A DNA stretch of 33,164 bases from Bacteriovorax sp. (GCA_028710485.1 JAQTTZ010000038.1:1-33164), one strand, 5' to 3'; positions 15,799 to 25,161 are shown, counted from the first letter of the stretch. Notes: a model not told the origin generated them from the sequence alone. Numbers and translations are program-made.

Positions 15799-16848
15799 AT
15801 GCAAAAAATAATTAAACGAAAACCAAACAAAAAAGTACAAACGATTAAGGCCTTTATACTCGATGCTCTTTCATGGGCCTATATTGCTTTAGTCAGTTAT
15901 AAAATTATTTACGAAAAAATAATTATCAATGAGCGCTATCCAGAATTTGTGTGGAAACAACCAATTTTCGCACTTTACTTTGGAATGGCCGTCTCGATTG
16001 TCTTCTTTTTCACTAACTTCTCTCTTGGGAAAGGACTCTTTGGTTTGGTAAAAGTTGAAGAGAATGAATCGGCCACTAGTAAGCCCTTTGCCTACCTTGG
16101 ATACCTTTTAATTGCTCTGACTTTTCTCACTGGATTTTATGTCTCTCAGGTTTCAATTAAAGAATTCTTCTCGGCCAACGGCATAGAAGGTGCCAAAAGA
16201 ATTTTCACAGCTCTTCTTCATCCAAACTGGGGAATTTTTGAGCAAGGTCTATTCGCGGCCATCGAAACAATTTATATGGCCTTTATTGCCACAGCGATCG
16301 CCATACCTGTTGCTTTTGTCCTCGGTTTTTTTGCCGCAAGAAACTTGATGAGTGGAAATAAATTGGCCTTTTTATGCTATAGTGCTCTTCGCGCTGGTTT
16401 GAATATTTTACGTTCAATTGAACCTTTGGTTTGGGCAATTATCTTCTCTGTATGGGTTGGTATCGGTCCATTTTCAGGGATGCTCGCTCTTTGCTTACAT
16501 TCAATTGCATCTTTAACAAAACAATACTCTGAACAAATTGAATCAATCGACGACGGCCCGGTTGAGGCCATTACGGCAACTGGAGCACATCCAATTCAAG
16601 TTGTTTGGTTTGGTGTCGTTCCGCAAATTGTTATTCCTTATCTTTCTTTTACAATTTATCGCTGGGACATCAACGTTCGAATGGCAACTGTCATCGGTCT
16701 AGTCGGTGGTGGTGGTATTGGTAACCTTCTTATGCAATACCAAGGTCAAGCACGTTGGAATGAAGTCGGTTTATTGGTTATTCTGATTGCCGCGATCGTT
16801 TGGGCAATGGACTGGGCATCTTCAGTGATAAGAGAAGCTTTGAAGTAA
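15799..16848 (+). CDS. phnE: Phosphonate-type ABC transporter permease PhnE
   Basis: This 349-residue permease has extra N-terminal hydrophobic segments (about 20-35 and 50-73) before the usual core. The core has about five membrane helices and the ATPase-docking EAA loop, seen as GPVEAITATGAHPIQVVWFGVVPQ. The final GLVGGGGIGNLL segment is typical of PhnE. Only one permease is present, so it probably forms a homodimer. The protein is longer than the usual ~260-residue PhnE because of the N-terminal extension. It is the last gene of the operon and is followed by a strong terminator. Confidence 0.9.
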   Translation: MQKIIKRKPNKKVQTIKAFILDALSWAYIALVSYKIIYEKIIINERYPEFVWKQPIFALYFGMAVSIVFFFTNFSLGKGLFGLVKVEENESATSKPFAYLGYLLIALTFLTGFYVSQVSIKEFFSANGIEGAKRIFTALLHPNWGIFEQGLFAAIETIYMAFIATAIAIPVAFVLGFFAARNLMSGNKLAFLCYSALRAGLNILRSIEPLVWAIIFSVWVGIGPFSGMLALCLHSIASLTKQYSEQIESIDDGPVEAITATGAHPIQVVWFGVVPQIVIPYLSFTIYRWDINVRMATVIGLVGGGGIGNLLMQYQGQARWNEVGLLVILIAAIVWAMDWASSVIREALK

Positions 16849-16870
16849 ATTTAAAAAACATTGATCAAAT

Positions 16871-16897
16871 AAAAAAGTCTCCTTCGGGAGATTTTTT
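16871..16897. terminator. UUCG-tetraloop terminator between phnE and the histidine kinase
   Basis: TCTCC (16878-16882) and GGAGA (16887-16891) enclose a TTCG tetraloop. Six A residues precede the stem and six T residues follow it, so it can work on both strands. It lies between the convergent ends of phnE (16848) and the kinase gene (16903). Confidence 0.9.
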
Positions 16898-16902
16898 ATT
16901 TC

Positions 16903-18387
16903 TTAGGCTGCAATATTTTTTTTGTGAAACTTATAAACAGTAAAGACAAATTGCGTGTTGGGACATTGATCGTTATAAAAAAGTTCCCCACCATGCTCTT
17001 TGATTATACCTTTTGAAATACTCAAACCAAGACCAGTCCCTTTACCAACTTGTTTAGTGGTAAAAAAGGGCAGCATAATCTTTTCTTTCAGATCTTTTGC
17101 AATACCTTGTCCGCTGTCAGTAACACTAAATTTCACCGAATCTAATTGGTCACTGATAACTATTTTAATCCATTTTTCTTCATCCGAACTAATGGCATCG
17201 ACGGAGTTGTTAACCAGGTTGACCAGAACTTGAGAAATTTGCACTTCTCGCCCATAACCCAATTCAATAGTGGGATCAATATGAACATCAAATTGAATAT
17301 TCATGGATTTGATTTTCATTTCGGTTAACAGAACGATCTCTTCAATCATGGTATTTACAGAAAATAAAACCATAGGATCTGCATGTCCATCCCTTGAGAT
17401 AAGTTTTAACCCATTAATAATTTTTACGATTCGATCACTCATGAGAGTTATTTTATTAAAAGACCCTTCGAACTTATCTTTCAACTCTGTATTTTCAATC
17501 TGCCGTTTTAATTTTAGAATTTGTCCATTGATAACGGTAAGGGGATTATTGATTTCATGAGCTATTCCAGATGCCAGTTCCCCAACTGCCACCAGTCTGT
17601 TGACGTTTATATTTTTAATAACCTGAGATTCAAGTTCACTAGTTCTTTCATCCACCATTTTTTCAAGATTATCTGTGTGATTTTTTAAGTCATTATTTCT
17701 TTTTTTAATTAAATGTGAGGTGTAATTGAGAGCATTGGAAATCAACTGCATCTCATGAGATAAAGTAGGATAGTCCCGCCATTCATAGTTTTCAATTCTG
17801 ATCTGCTTTATATGATCAAGTAATTTATTTAAAGGAGTCGTTAATAGCTTATTAAAAAAGAGATTTAAACAGATGCTAATGACTCCAAAAATAAAGAAAG
17901 AAGCTAACAAAATAAGGCCTATCATATTTTTATGCATAGTCATTATCCCGTCAGTCGTGAAGGCGATATAAACCTTCCCCAGAACTTCCCCATTTTTTGT
18001 GATTTCGCTCACGGTTGTTTTAGTAAAAGGCCTATTGGCATAATTTTCGAATGCCAGATTGTCTTTAGAAATAGTTTTATAAAATAAAATATTCCCATTC
18101 GGATCGACCACTTTTAAAGCAGTCGTGGAAACAAATCCATTGTTATTTAAAAAGGTATTTGAAAGTTCCTCAATCTGATTTTGATCAAAACTCCATAATG
18201 GTTCAATATAAGCTTTCGTTATAATATTTTTGCCACTCTCTAGTTCGCGACTCAAAATACTTTCATTTAAATTAATAATTGAAAAATAAACTACCGCCAA
18301 AATGGCGAAAGTTCCGGACATACAGATGCCCAACGTTAAAAACGAGAGTTTTTTGGCAAGACTGAGATTTAAGAGAAAATTCTTCAC
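16903..18387 (-). CDS. Membrane sensor histidine kinase (orphan)
   Basis: This 494-residue protein starts at GTG 18387. TM1 is at about 13-38 and TM2 at about 156-178, flanking a ~115-residue periplasmic sensor region. A HAMP-like/coiled-coil linker follows (180-260). The HisKA phosphoacceptor is H277 (ELASGIAHEINNPL), with N-box NLVNNSVDAI (N390/N394), G1 DSGQGIA (424-430), F-box LPFFTTK and G2 GKGTGLGLSISKG. All catalytic motifs are intact. No response regulator is adjacent in this window. It is convergent with phnE and divergent from dppA, so it could sense a condition relevant to either transporter; that link is inference from position. Confidence 0.92.
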   Translation of the reverse strand: MKNFLLNLSLAKKLSFLTLGICMSGTFAILAVVYFSIINLNESILSRELESGKNIITKAYIEPLWSFDQNQIEELSNTFLNNNGFVSTTALKVVDPNGNILFYKTISKDNLAFENYANRPFTKTTVSEITKNGEVLGKVYIAFTTDGIMTMHKNMIGLILLASFFIFGVISICLNLFFNKLLTTPLNKLLDHIKQIRIENYEWRDYPTLSHEMQLISNALNYTSHLIKKRNNDLKNHTDNLEKMVDERTSELESQVIKNINVNRLVAVGELASGIAHEINNPLTVINGQILKLKRQIENTELKDKFEGSFNKITLMSDRIVKIINGLKLISRDGHADPMVLFSVNTMIEEIVLLTEMKIKSMNIQFDVHIDPTIELGYGREVQISQVLVNLVNNSVDAISSDEEKWIKIVISDQLDSVKFSVTDSGQGIAKDLKEKIMLPFFTTKQVGKGTGLGLSISKGIIKEHGGELFYNDQCPNTQFVFTVYKFHKKNIAA

Positions 18388-18555
18388 ATGATCTTGATCG
18401 GATTTTTCTCAACAATAATTTAATATAAAGATTTCTGACAAAATGTTTCACTTCGTCCTAACTAGAAGGAAATACTTGTCAAAAAGCATCGTTTATTTAA
18501 GAATTTAAACTTATTTGCTTAACCATCTCCTAAAACAATCTAAGAGGCCAAAATT

Positions 18556-20139
18556 ATGAAACTTTTAGTCACAATTGGACTCCTTTTATCAACGGCAGGA
18601 AACATCGCTTGCGCTAAAAGCTTTGTATACTGTTCGGAAGGATCACCTAGCTCTTTTAACCCACAACTAGTAACAGATGGCACATCTACCAACGCAACTG
18701 CAGGAGTCCTTTATAATGGACTTGTAGAATTCCAAATCGGCACGACTAAAATTGTTCCAGCACTTGCAGAGTCTTGGGAGATTTCTAAAGACAAGATGAC
18801 TTATACTTTTGAACTTAGAAAAGGCGTTAAGTTTCACACAACAAAATATTTCACTCCAACTCGTGACTTCAATGCTACCGATGTTCTGTTTTCAATCGAT
18901 CGTCAACGTCTTGCATCTCACCCATTTCATAATGTGAGCGGTGGAAAGTATGAATATTTTGATGGCATGGAAATGGGAAAACTTATTAAAGATGTTAAAG
19001 CTCTTGACCCATACAAAGTTCAAATAACTCTTAGTTCGCCTGAAGCTCCATTCCTTGCAAACATGGCAATGAGTTTCATGGGAATACTCTCTGAAGAATA
19101 TGGAGCTAAGCTGGCCGCTGCTAATAAAAAAGCTGATCTGGATAATTTTCCAGTTGGGACAAGCGCATTCGTTTTCCAATCATATGCTAAAGACAGCGTA
19201 ATCAAATACACCAGCAACCCACAGTACTGGGGCAAACACGGAAATATCGACAAATTGATTTTCGCCATTACTCCAGACGCAAATGTTCGCCACCAAAAAT
19301 TGAAAACGGGCGAATGCCAATTTGTAAACGAACCGAGCCCGGCCGATATTCCTGAAATGAAGAAAAATCCTGCTTTAACCGTTATGCAAGATGCAGGTTT
19401 AAATATCGGTTACCTTTCAATGAATGTAACAAAAAAACCTTTTGATAATTTACTTGTAAGGCAAGCAATCAACCACGCTCTAAATAAAAAATCGTATATC
19501 GACGCAATTTATCTTGGGAACGCGATCATTGCTAAAAACCCAATTCCACCAACGATCTGGTCATATAATGATGCCGTAAAAGATTATGAATACAGCCCCG
19601 AAAAAGCGAAAGCTCTTCTCGCAAAGGCCGGCCTTCCTAAGGGATTTGAAACAGAAATTTGGACACTTCCAGTATCACGCCCATACAACCCTAACGGCAA
19701 AAAAATGGGTGAATTAATGCAAGCTGATTTAGCAAAAGTAGGAATCAAAGTTAAACTTTTAACTTTTGATTGGCCGACATACCTAAAGAAAGCAAGCCAG
19801 GGAGATCAACAGATGCTACAAATGGGATGGACTGGCGATAATGGAGATCCAGATAACTTCCTGAACACTCTTCTTGGGTGTGGAGCTATTAAAAGTGGAA
19901 GCAACTACTCTATGTGGTGTGATAAAAAATTCAACCAGCTTGTAGTAGACGCTAAAACTACTCCCGACATTAAAAAAAGAACTGCTCTTTATAAAGAAGC
20001 ACAAAAAATATTTAAAGAACAAGCTCCATGGGTAACACTTGCTCACTCGACTGTCTTTAAAGCAATGGCAAAAAATATTAAAGGCTATAAAGTAGATCCT
20101 CTTGGACACGATAGTTTTAATCTAGTGAATGTTGAATAG
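18556..20139 (+). CDS. dppA: Dipeptide ABC transporter periplasmic binding protein DppA
   Basis: This 527-residue protein has a signal peptide ending near CA|KSFVYCSEG. It is strongly similar throughout to DppA of E. coli: FVYCSEGSPSSFNPQL, LYNGLVEFQIGTT, ELRKGVKFHTTKYF, SGGKYEYFDGM, LNIGYLSMNVTKKPFDN, MGWTGDNGDPDNFLNTLLGC, and a C-terminal YKVDPLGHDSFNLVNVE. It binds dipeptides in the periplasm and delivers them to DppBC. The C at the signal end does not form a good lipobox (N-I-A-C), so a soluble periplasmic form is favoured. AGAGG precedes the ATG. It is the first gene of dppABCDF; a weak TTGTCA (18476) may be its -35. Confidence 0.95.
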   Translation: MKLLVTIGLLLSTAGNIACAKSFVYCSEGSPSSFNPQLVTDGTSTNATAGVLYNGLVEFQIGTTKIVPALAESWEISKDKMTYTFELRKGVKFHTTKYFTPTRDFNATDVLFSIDRQRLASHPFHNVSGGKYEYFDGMEMGKLIKDVKALDPYKVQITLSSPEAPFLANMAMSFMGILSEEYGAKLAAANKKADLDNFPVGTSAFVFQSYAKDSVIKYTSNPQYWGKHGNIDKLIFAITPDANVRHQKLKTGECQFVNEPSPADIPEMKKNPALTVMQDAGLNIGYLSMNVTKKPFDNLLVRQAINHALNKKSYIDAIYLGNAIIAKNPIPPTIWSYNDAVKDYEYSPEKAKALLAKAGLPKGFETEIWTLPVSRPYNPNGKKMGELMQADLAKVGIKVKLLTFDWPTYLKKASQGDQQMLQMGWTGDNGDPDNFLNTLLGCGAIKSGSNYSMWCDKKFNQLVVDAKTTPDIKKRTALYKEAQKIFKEQAPWVTLAHSTVFKAMAKNIKGYKVDPLGHDSFNLVNVE

Positions 20140-20153
20140 GACTTTATTAAGTA

Positions 20154-21170
20154 ATGAAATTTTTTCTTAAGAAATTTTTAGATCTCATACCGACTCTTCT
20201 TGGAATTAGCTTGATCTGTTTTTTCATGATCAGACTGATTCCGGGGGATCCGGTTTTAAATTTAGTGGGAGAACGCGGAGTTGATCCCGTTAGATATCTC
20301 GAGATGAAAAAGGCCTTGGGTCTTGATCTTCCTATCATCGAACAATTCTGGCATTTCTTAAAAAATGCCCTACATGGCAACCTCGGGACATCAATCGTTT
20401 CAAATAATTCAGTTTGGTTTGAATTTATGGAACGCTTTCCAGCGACAGTTGAGTTAAGCCTAGTTGCTCTATTTTTCGCCACATTTATTGGGATTCCTCT
20501 GGGAATTTATGCGGCCATTAAAAGAAATAGTTTCTTTGATTATTTTTTAATGAGCAGCTCACTTATTGGATACTCCATGCCAATCTTCTGGTGGGGGCTT
20601 ATTCTCATCCTGATTTTCTCAGTAAAACTTGGGCTCACTCCTGTTTCAGGACGAATTGACCTGACTTTTGATATCCCACTATTCTCTGGTCTTTATTTAA
20701 TCGACACTCTTCAATCAATAGTTGTTAAGGCAGATGGCCTCAAACCTTTTTGGAGTACAATTAAACATCTCATTCTTCCTGCGACGGCCTTAGGAACTAT
20801 TCCTCTTGCCGTAATTGCACGAATGACAAGATCTTCTATGCTGGAAGTTTTAGGCGAAGATTATATTAGAACCGCTCGTGCCAAAGGTATGAGTAAAACG
20901 CGGATCATTTATATTCACGCGCTAAGAAATGCATTGGTTCCTATTGTTACGACCCTCGCTCTATTATTTGGATCCATTATTACTGGTGCAATCTTGACTG
21001 AAACAATTTTCTCTTGGCCCGGTATCGGCAAGTGGATTGTTCAAAGTATCACCTCTAGAGACTATCCGGTTATTCAAGGTGGCGTGTTGATCATTTCATT
21101 TATCATCATCATGACTAATATTATTGTCGATGTGATTTATTATTTCTTAAACCCTAAGATGCGTAACTAA
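20154..21170 (+). CDS. dppB: Dipeptide ABC transporter permease DppB
   Basis: This 338-residue inner-membrane permease has a first helix at about residues 9-26 ending in the typical RLIPGDPV motif. The family's LGLDLPIIEQFWHFLKNALHGNLGTSI segment follows. The EAA-type loop is seen as EDYIRTARAKGMSKTRIIYIHALRNALVP. It forms the translocation pore with DppC. The start is 14 bases after dppA, and its stop overlaps the start of dppC by one base. Confidence 0.94.
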   Translation: MKFFLKKFLDLIPTLLGISLICFFMIRLIPGDPVLNLVGERGVDPVRYLEMKKALGLDLPIIEQFWHFLKNALHGNLGTSIVSNNSVWFEFMERFPATVELSLVALFFATFIGIPLGIYAAIKRNSFFDYFLMSSSLIGYSMPIFWWGLILILIFSVKLGLTPVSGRIDLTFDIPLFSGLYLIDTLQSIVVKADGLKPFWSTIKHLILPATALGTIPLAVIARMTRSSMLEVLGEDYIRTARAKGMSKTRIIYIHALRNALVPIVTTLALLFGSIITGAILTETIFSWPGIGKWIVQSITSRDYPVIQGGVLIISFIIIMTNIIVDVIYYFLNPKMRN

Positions 21171-22036
21171 TGAAGATTTTTTTTAGCGAGCTCTATTTTG
21201 AATTGAAAAAAAATCGCGGCGCCATGATTGGAATCGTATTTATTATTTTCAGTTTATTTATCGCCTTCCTGGCCCCTCTAATTGCTCCTCATAACCCGAC
21301 TGAAATTTTTGCAGATGCCCTAAGACTTCCACCTTCTTTTACCGCCGGTGGAAAGTCTGGATTTTTCTTCGGCACAGATGATATTGGCCGAGATCTTTTG
21401 AGCAGGCTTATTTACGGTTCTCGCATTTCTCTTTCTGTTGGATTCAGCGTTGTTGTTATCTCTTTGATCTCTGGAACAATTCTGGGTGTTATCTCAGGAT
21501 ACTATGGTGGAGTGATCGACAGACTTATTATGCGTCTTACTGATTTAATCATGTCACTCCCTAGTATTTTATTTGCCATTGTTATTGTCGCGGTTTTAGG
21601 ACCCGGTATCACAAACGCGATAGTCGCAGTCAGCGTAGTCGCCGTTCCCAATTTTATTCGTATTATTAGAGCGCAAGTGATGGTTGAAAAAAACCGTCAA
21701 TATGTTCAAGCAGCAAAACTTTTTGGTGCTGGAAATTTTAGAATCATGTTTATTGAAATTCTTCCTAACTGTATGGCGCCCTTAATTGTTCAAGCGAGTC
21801 TCGGATTCAGCGATGGGATCCTTAACGTCGCGGCCTTAGGATTTTTAGGATTGGGTGCTCAAGCTCCAATGTCTGAATGGGGAACGATGCTCTCGGATGC
21901 TAGAAGTTATATTGAGAGTTCACCTTGGATGGTGACTCTGCCTGGTATCTGTATTCTTTTAACCGTTCTATCTTTTAATCTTTTAGGTGATGGACTCAGA
22001 GATGCTCTGGACCCGCGCTTGAAGAAGCAGAATTAA
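21170..22036 (+). CDS. dppC: Dipeptide ABC transporter permease DppC
   Basis: This 288-residue permease has an N-terminal helix (about 19-40). It carries the typical FFFGTDDIGRDLLSRLIYGSRISLSVG segment and an EAA-type loop with FGAGNFRIMFIEILPNCMAPLIV. LGFLGLGAQAPMSEWGTML near the C-terminus is characteristic of DppC/OppC. The start overlaps the dppB stop by one base and dppD follows two bases after its stop, so the three are surely one transcript. Confidence 0.94.
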   Translation: MKIFFSELYFELKKNRGAMIGIVFIIFSLFIAFLAPLIAPHNPTEIFADALRLPPSFTAGGKSGFFFGTDDIGRDLLSRLIYGSRISLSVGFSVVVISLISGTILGVISGYYGGVIDRLIMRLTDLIMSLPSILFAIVIVAVLGPGITNAIVAVSVVAVPNFIRIIRAQVMVEKNRQYVQAAKLFGAGNFRIMFIEILPNCMAPLIVQASLGFSDGILNVAALGFLGLGAQAPMSEWGTMLSDARSYIESSPWMVTLPGICILLTVLSFNLLGDGLRDALDPRLKKQN

Positions 22037-22038
22037 AT

Positions 22039-23040
22039 ATGAGTGAGAATTACCAAAAAACTAGACAACAAAACTTACTAGAAATTAAAGATCTCAATAT
22101 ATTTTTTAAATCAGATAAAAATCCCGCGCCCATTCATGCCGTCCGCGATTTAAGTTTTTCTCTTAAACAAGGAGAGATGCTGGGAGTTGTTGGGGAATCT
22201 GGTTCTGGAAAAAGTATTACCAATCTCGCTCTCATGGGAATTTTGGGGGATGGAGCTATTGTTAAAGCTCGCGAGTGCTCTTTTAATGGCAGAGAACTTT
22301 TATCTCTTAAAGAGCATGAATGGCAAAAAGTTCGCGGTGGTGAAATCGCCATGATTTTCCAAGACCCAATGACTGCTTTAAATCCTTTTCTCACTGTTGA
22401 ATTTCAAATTGTCGAGACGATTCTGGCCCATTTAAATATTTCTAAATCAGAAGCAAAAAATAGAGCGATAGAACTTCTACTACAAGTGGGAATCACTTCT
22501 CCGAAAGACCGTTTAAAATCTTATCCTTTTGAACTCTCCGGAGGAATGGCCCAAAGAGTGATGATCGCCATGGCGATTTCAACTAGTCCAAAACTTTTAA
22601 TTGCCGATGAACCAACAACAGCGCTCGATGTGACTATTCAAAAACAAATTTTAACTTTGATAAAATCCCTTCAAGAAAAAAATAATATGTCTGTTATTCT
22701 CGTCACTCACGACCTGGGTGTGGTCAGTGAATTTAGTGAACGAGTTCAAGTTATGTATGCCGGTGAATTAGTAGAAACGGGACTCACAAGTGAGTTGATT
22801 AAAAATCCTCATCACCCATATACCTTTGGACTTTTAAGCTCGCGCCCGGGGGCCGTTGAAAGAAAGGCCAAAACTCCCCTGGCCTCTATTGCAGGAATCG
22901 TTCCCGCCTTTCATCAAAGACCTTTTGGTTGTCAATTTAATCCTCGCTGCACGCACGTTCAAGAGGATTGTAAACTCAAAAGCATTCCAATAGAGCAAGG
23001 TGTGCGCTGTCTTCATCCCATGAAGGAGGCCCTGTCATGA
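22039..23040 (+). CDS. dppD: Dipeptide ABC transporter ATP-binding protein DppD
   Basis: This 333-residue ATPase has Walker A GESGSGKSI (52-60, Ile in place of the final Thr), Q-loop MIFQDPMTALNP, signature ELSGGMAQRV, Walker B LLIADEPTTALD, and switch His in VTHDLG. The C-terminal oligopeptide-transporter extension contains four Cys (GCQFNPRCTH...EDCK...RCLHP), a feature of DppD/OppD. It works as a heterodimer with DppF. Its stop overlaps the dppF start (ATGA). Confidence 0.95.
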   Translation: MSENYQKTRQQNLLEIKDLNIFFKSDKNPAPIHAVRDLSFSLKQGEMLGVVGESGSGKSITNLALMGILGDGAIVKARECSFNGRELLSLKEHEWQKVRGGEIAMIFQDPMTALNPFLTVEFQIVETILAHLNISKSEAKNRAIELLLQVGITSPKDRLKSYPFELSGGMAQRVMIAMAISTSPKLLIADEPTTALDVTIQKQILTLIKSLQEKNNMSVILVTHDLGVVSEFSERVQVMYAGELVETGLTSELIKNPHHPYTFGLLSSRPGAVERKAKTPLASIAGIVPAFHQRPFGCQFNPRCTHVQEDCKLKSIPIEQGVRCLHPMKEALS

Positions 23041-24002
23041 GAGATGTGTCCAATGAAATATTAAGAGTTACGGCCCTACATAAAGCTTACGATATCAAAA
23101 AACTTTTACGGCCTTCTTTAAAATTAAAAGCACTCACAGATATCAATTTCCATCTGGATAAAAAAGAAACACTTGGTATCGTTGGCGAATCTGGCTGCGG
23201 GAAAAGTACGTTGGCAAAAGTTCTCACCAAACTTGAAGCTAGGTCTCGGGGCGAGATTACTCTGTTGGGAAAAAGTTACGATGACTTCCTAGCGAGTGAA
23301 TTTCATTCGAAAATCCAAATGGTTTTTCAAGATCCCTACCAATCATTAAACCCAAGAAAAAAAGCTCTTGATATAATCGCTGATCCCCTTCGCATCAACA
23401 CTAATCTGTCATCGCTTGAAACTCGTGAGCGGGTCATGGCCATGATGGAAAAAGTAGGTTTGCGCGAAGAGTTTGCACAAAGGTATCCTCATCACTTCAG
23501 TGGTGGTCAGCGCCAGCGCTTAGGAATTGCACGCGCTCTTATGCTTCGTCCAGAAATTCTTATCTTGGATGAACCGGTTTCAGCTCTTGATGTTTCTATA
23601 CAGGCACAAGTCTTAAATCTACTACTGGAACTTCAGGAAGAATTTAAACTATCCTATTTATTTATCTCTCATGATCTCTCTGTCATTCAACATATGTCCG
23701 ATCGAATTTTAGTTATGTATTTAGGCCGTGTCGTCGAATATGGAACCAGAGACCAAATTTTCAACAATCCTCTTCACCCCTATACTAAAATTTTATTAGA
23801 GAGTGCTCCAAAAACTCATAGAGAAAAATCAGCTCAAGAAATCACGGTAAAAGGCGAACTTCCTTCGGCCCTAAATCTGCCAAGGGGATGTGCGTTTGAA
23901 CCTCGTTGTCCATTTGCCAAACCATCTTGCAAAGAAAGCATTCCTCTTTTAGAAATTAAACAGGGGCGTGAAGTTGCTTGTTTTGAAGCTCCTTCTAAGT
24001 AG
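23037..24002 (+). CDS. dppF: Dipeptide ABC transporter ATP-binding protein DppF
   Basis: This 321-residue ATPase has Walker A GESGCGKST, Q-loop MVFQDPYQSLNPR, signature FSGGQRQRLGIARAL, Walker B ILILDEPVSALD and switch ISHDLS. The C-terminal extension has the Cys-rich GCAFEPRCPFAKPSCKE motif. It pairs with DppD to drive dipeptide import and completes the operon. No clear terminator follows; a duplicated unit begins 31 bases downstream. Confidence 0.95.
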   Translation: MRDVSNEILRVTALHKAYDIKKLLRPSLKLKALTDINFHLDKKETLGIVGESGCGKSTLAKVLTKLEARSRGEITLLGKSYDDFLASEFHSKIQMVFQDPYQSLNPRKKALDIIADPLRINTNLSSLETRERVMAMMEKVGLREEFAQRYPHHFSGGQRQRLGIARALMLRPEILILDEPVSALDVSIQAQVLNLLLELQEEFKLSYLFISHDLSVIQHMSDRILVMYLGRVVEYGTRDQIFNNPLHPYTKILLESAPKTHREKSAQEITVKGELPSALNLPRGCAFEPRCPFAKPSCKESIPLLEIKQGREVACFEAPSK

Positions 24003-24032
24003 ATACTAAAATAATAATTTAGAAGTCAGTAA

Positions 24033-24311
24033 TGGCGGGCGCCGTTCTAGACTGGACGAACCACTCACTCTAACCAAAATTTATCAGATTGAATGGTGTG
24101 CGCCAAGAGTGAATCTAAGGGAGCTGGCACTCCTTCGCTTTATTCAAGGTAAAACCGAACGAGATTTGGCAAAATATTTCGGTAGATCAAAGACTGCGAT
24201 CCACGACTTGTTGTACCGGATGGTTAAAAATGATTTTAAGCACACTAATCTCAAAAAAGAAGAACGGTAGAATGGGCATACAAAAATTAGCTTCAATCGC
24301 GGCGATTCTGG
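24033..24311 (+). repeat. Duplicated HTH unit, copy 1 (degraded)
   Basis: This 279-base segment is about 95% identical (estimated by eye) to 28556-28841 in the same orientation, starting TGGCGGGCGCC and ending GCGATTCTGG. One frame (24034-24270) encodes GGRRSRLDEP...LRELALLRFIQGKTERDLAK and then YFGRSKTAIHDLL, a helix-turn-helix peptide, with no ATG, GTG or TTG at its start. A G-to-T change creates an early TAG compared with copy 2. The second frame (ATG 24272) is cut at the repeat boundary and ends after 24 codons. It is therefore a pseudogene. It fills the 333-base gap between dppF and the regulator at 24336. Confidence 0.85.
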
Positions 24312-24337
24312 TGAACGAAGTGCCTTCCGGAACTATT
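24309..24337 (-). repeat. Short dispersed repeat, copy C (inverted)
   Basis: Read on the minus strand, this holds TTCCGGAAGGC then ACTTCGTTCACCA. It matches the copy at 30096-30146 nearly base for base and the copy at 28500-28550 more loosely. It begins exactly where homology between the two HTH units stops. Confidence 0.65.
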
Positions 24338-25148
24338 AAATTTTAATACAATCAATTCCCAGATAAACAATTTCCTCTGATGGAGAGCCTTCAACGAGAG
24401 TAGAAATTTCAGAAATTGTTTCTAGTAAAATTTTTTTAATTTTTTGGATATCTTTTTTTGCAATAGAGATTGGTGCAGTAAAGGCTAAATCATCGGAACT
24501 CATTTTTTCATGAAGCTCCAAAGATTTACTTCTCCAGTTTTGATGATGTCTGATCGCTAAAGCTGAGCGTGCTTCAACGTGTGTATTTTGCTCTGTACGC
24601 ACATATCGTCCATTGGTTAAGCGACATAATCCACGCGAAGCTAGGAAGCTTAAAATTTCTTGAACCCGAGAAATTGATATCCCAAGGTAAACTGAAATTT
24701 CTTCTGCCGTTTGCTTACCTTTAATCATGGTAAGAAGTCGAATCATGCTATAGTGCCAACTTGAATAAAAGATAGCTCGATCTTGTTCTGTTAATTCTTT
24801 TGACTCCGGCACGCGATTACTAATTTCGTTTGCTTGATTTCTAATCTGCTTTAAATGACGACTGAAAATATTTTTTAATTGTTCAGAGCCAGCTCTTTCA
24901 ATCTGCACCAATTTCAAAAAAAAATCTGTTTCAAGAGGATTAAGTCTCATGTAGTCACAAAGTTTTGTTGCCTGTTCTTCCGTAAGAGATTTCTTGCCAT
25001 TTAGAATCTGACTAACGAGTGTCGTGTGCATATTCAAGGCAAGAGAAATGCGACGATATTCGCCTCTTCCTTTTGCACGGGCCCACGCTTCTATGTAGGC
25101 TCGATAATCAGTCATATTGAATAAGGGCTCATTTGATAGTTTACTCAT
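24336..25148 (-). CDS. TIGR02147/DUF4423 family regulator 1
   Basis: This 270-residue protein has the TIGR02147 layout: an opening DYRAYIEAW, an HTH-like segment (about 30-70; RRISLALNMHTTLVSQILNG), then RAGSEQLKNIFSRHL, the family motif FYSSWHYSMIRLL, a winged-helix-like segment (AEEISVYLGISISRVQEIL, FLASRGL) and a C-terminal DUF4423 region with RHHQNWRSKSLEL. The family is known mainly from Fibrobacter and Bdellovibrionota and is thought to regulate transcription. It is divergent from an exported-protein gene (25266). A perfect GTAAAcTTTAC palindrome (25151-25161) lies just before its ATG, where a Shine-Dalgarno would be, suggesting self-control. Confidence 0.88.
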   Translation of the reverse strand: MSKLSNEPLFNMTDYRAYIEAWARAKGRGEYRRISLALNMHTTLVSQILNGKKSLTEEQATKLCDYMRLNPLETDFFLKLVQIERAGSEQLKNIFSRHLKQIRNQANEISNRVPESKELTEQDRAIFYSSWHYSMIRLLTMIKGKQTAEEISVYLGISISRVQEILSFLASRGLCRLTNGRYVRTEQNTHVEARSALAIRHHQNWRSKSLELHEKMSSDDLAFTAPISIAKKDIQKIKKILLETISEISTLVEGSPSEEIVYLGIDCIKI

Positions 25149-25150
25149 TT

Positions 25151-25161
25151 GTAAACTTTAC
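25151..25161. promoter_or_regulatory. Palindrome GTAAAcTTTAC before regulator 1
   Basis: A perfect 5+1+5 inverted repeat starts three bases upstream of the regulator 1 ATG, in the shared region with the divergent exported-protein gene. Related AAAGTTA boxes occur before regulator 2 (27569-27575 and 27610-27616). It is a candidate operator. Confidence 0.4.

Noticed and set aside
18556..18630. Lipobox in DppA (NIAC)
   Set aside because: The -3 residue is Asn, not Leu/Ile/Val; the sequence aligns with soluble periplasmic DppA, so a type I signal is preferred.
24033..24060. tRNA 3'-end fragment suggested by TGGCGGGCGCC
   Set aside because: No T-loop TTCGAA or matching stem follows; the similarity to the tRNA-Arg end is only a few bases.
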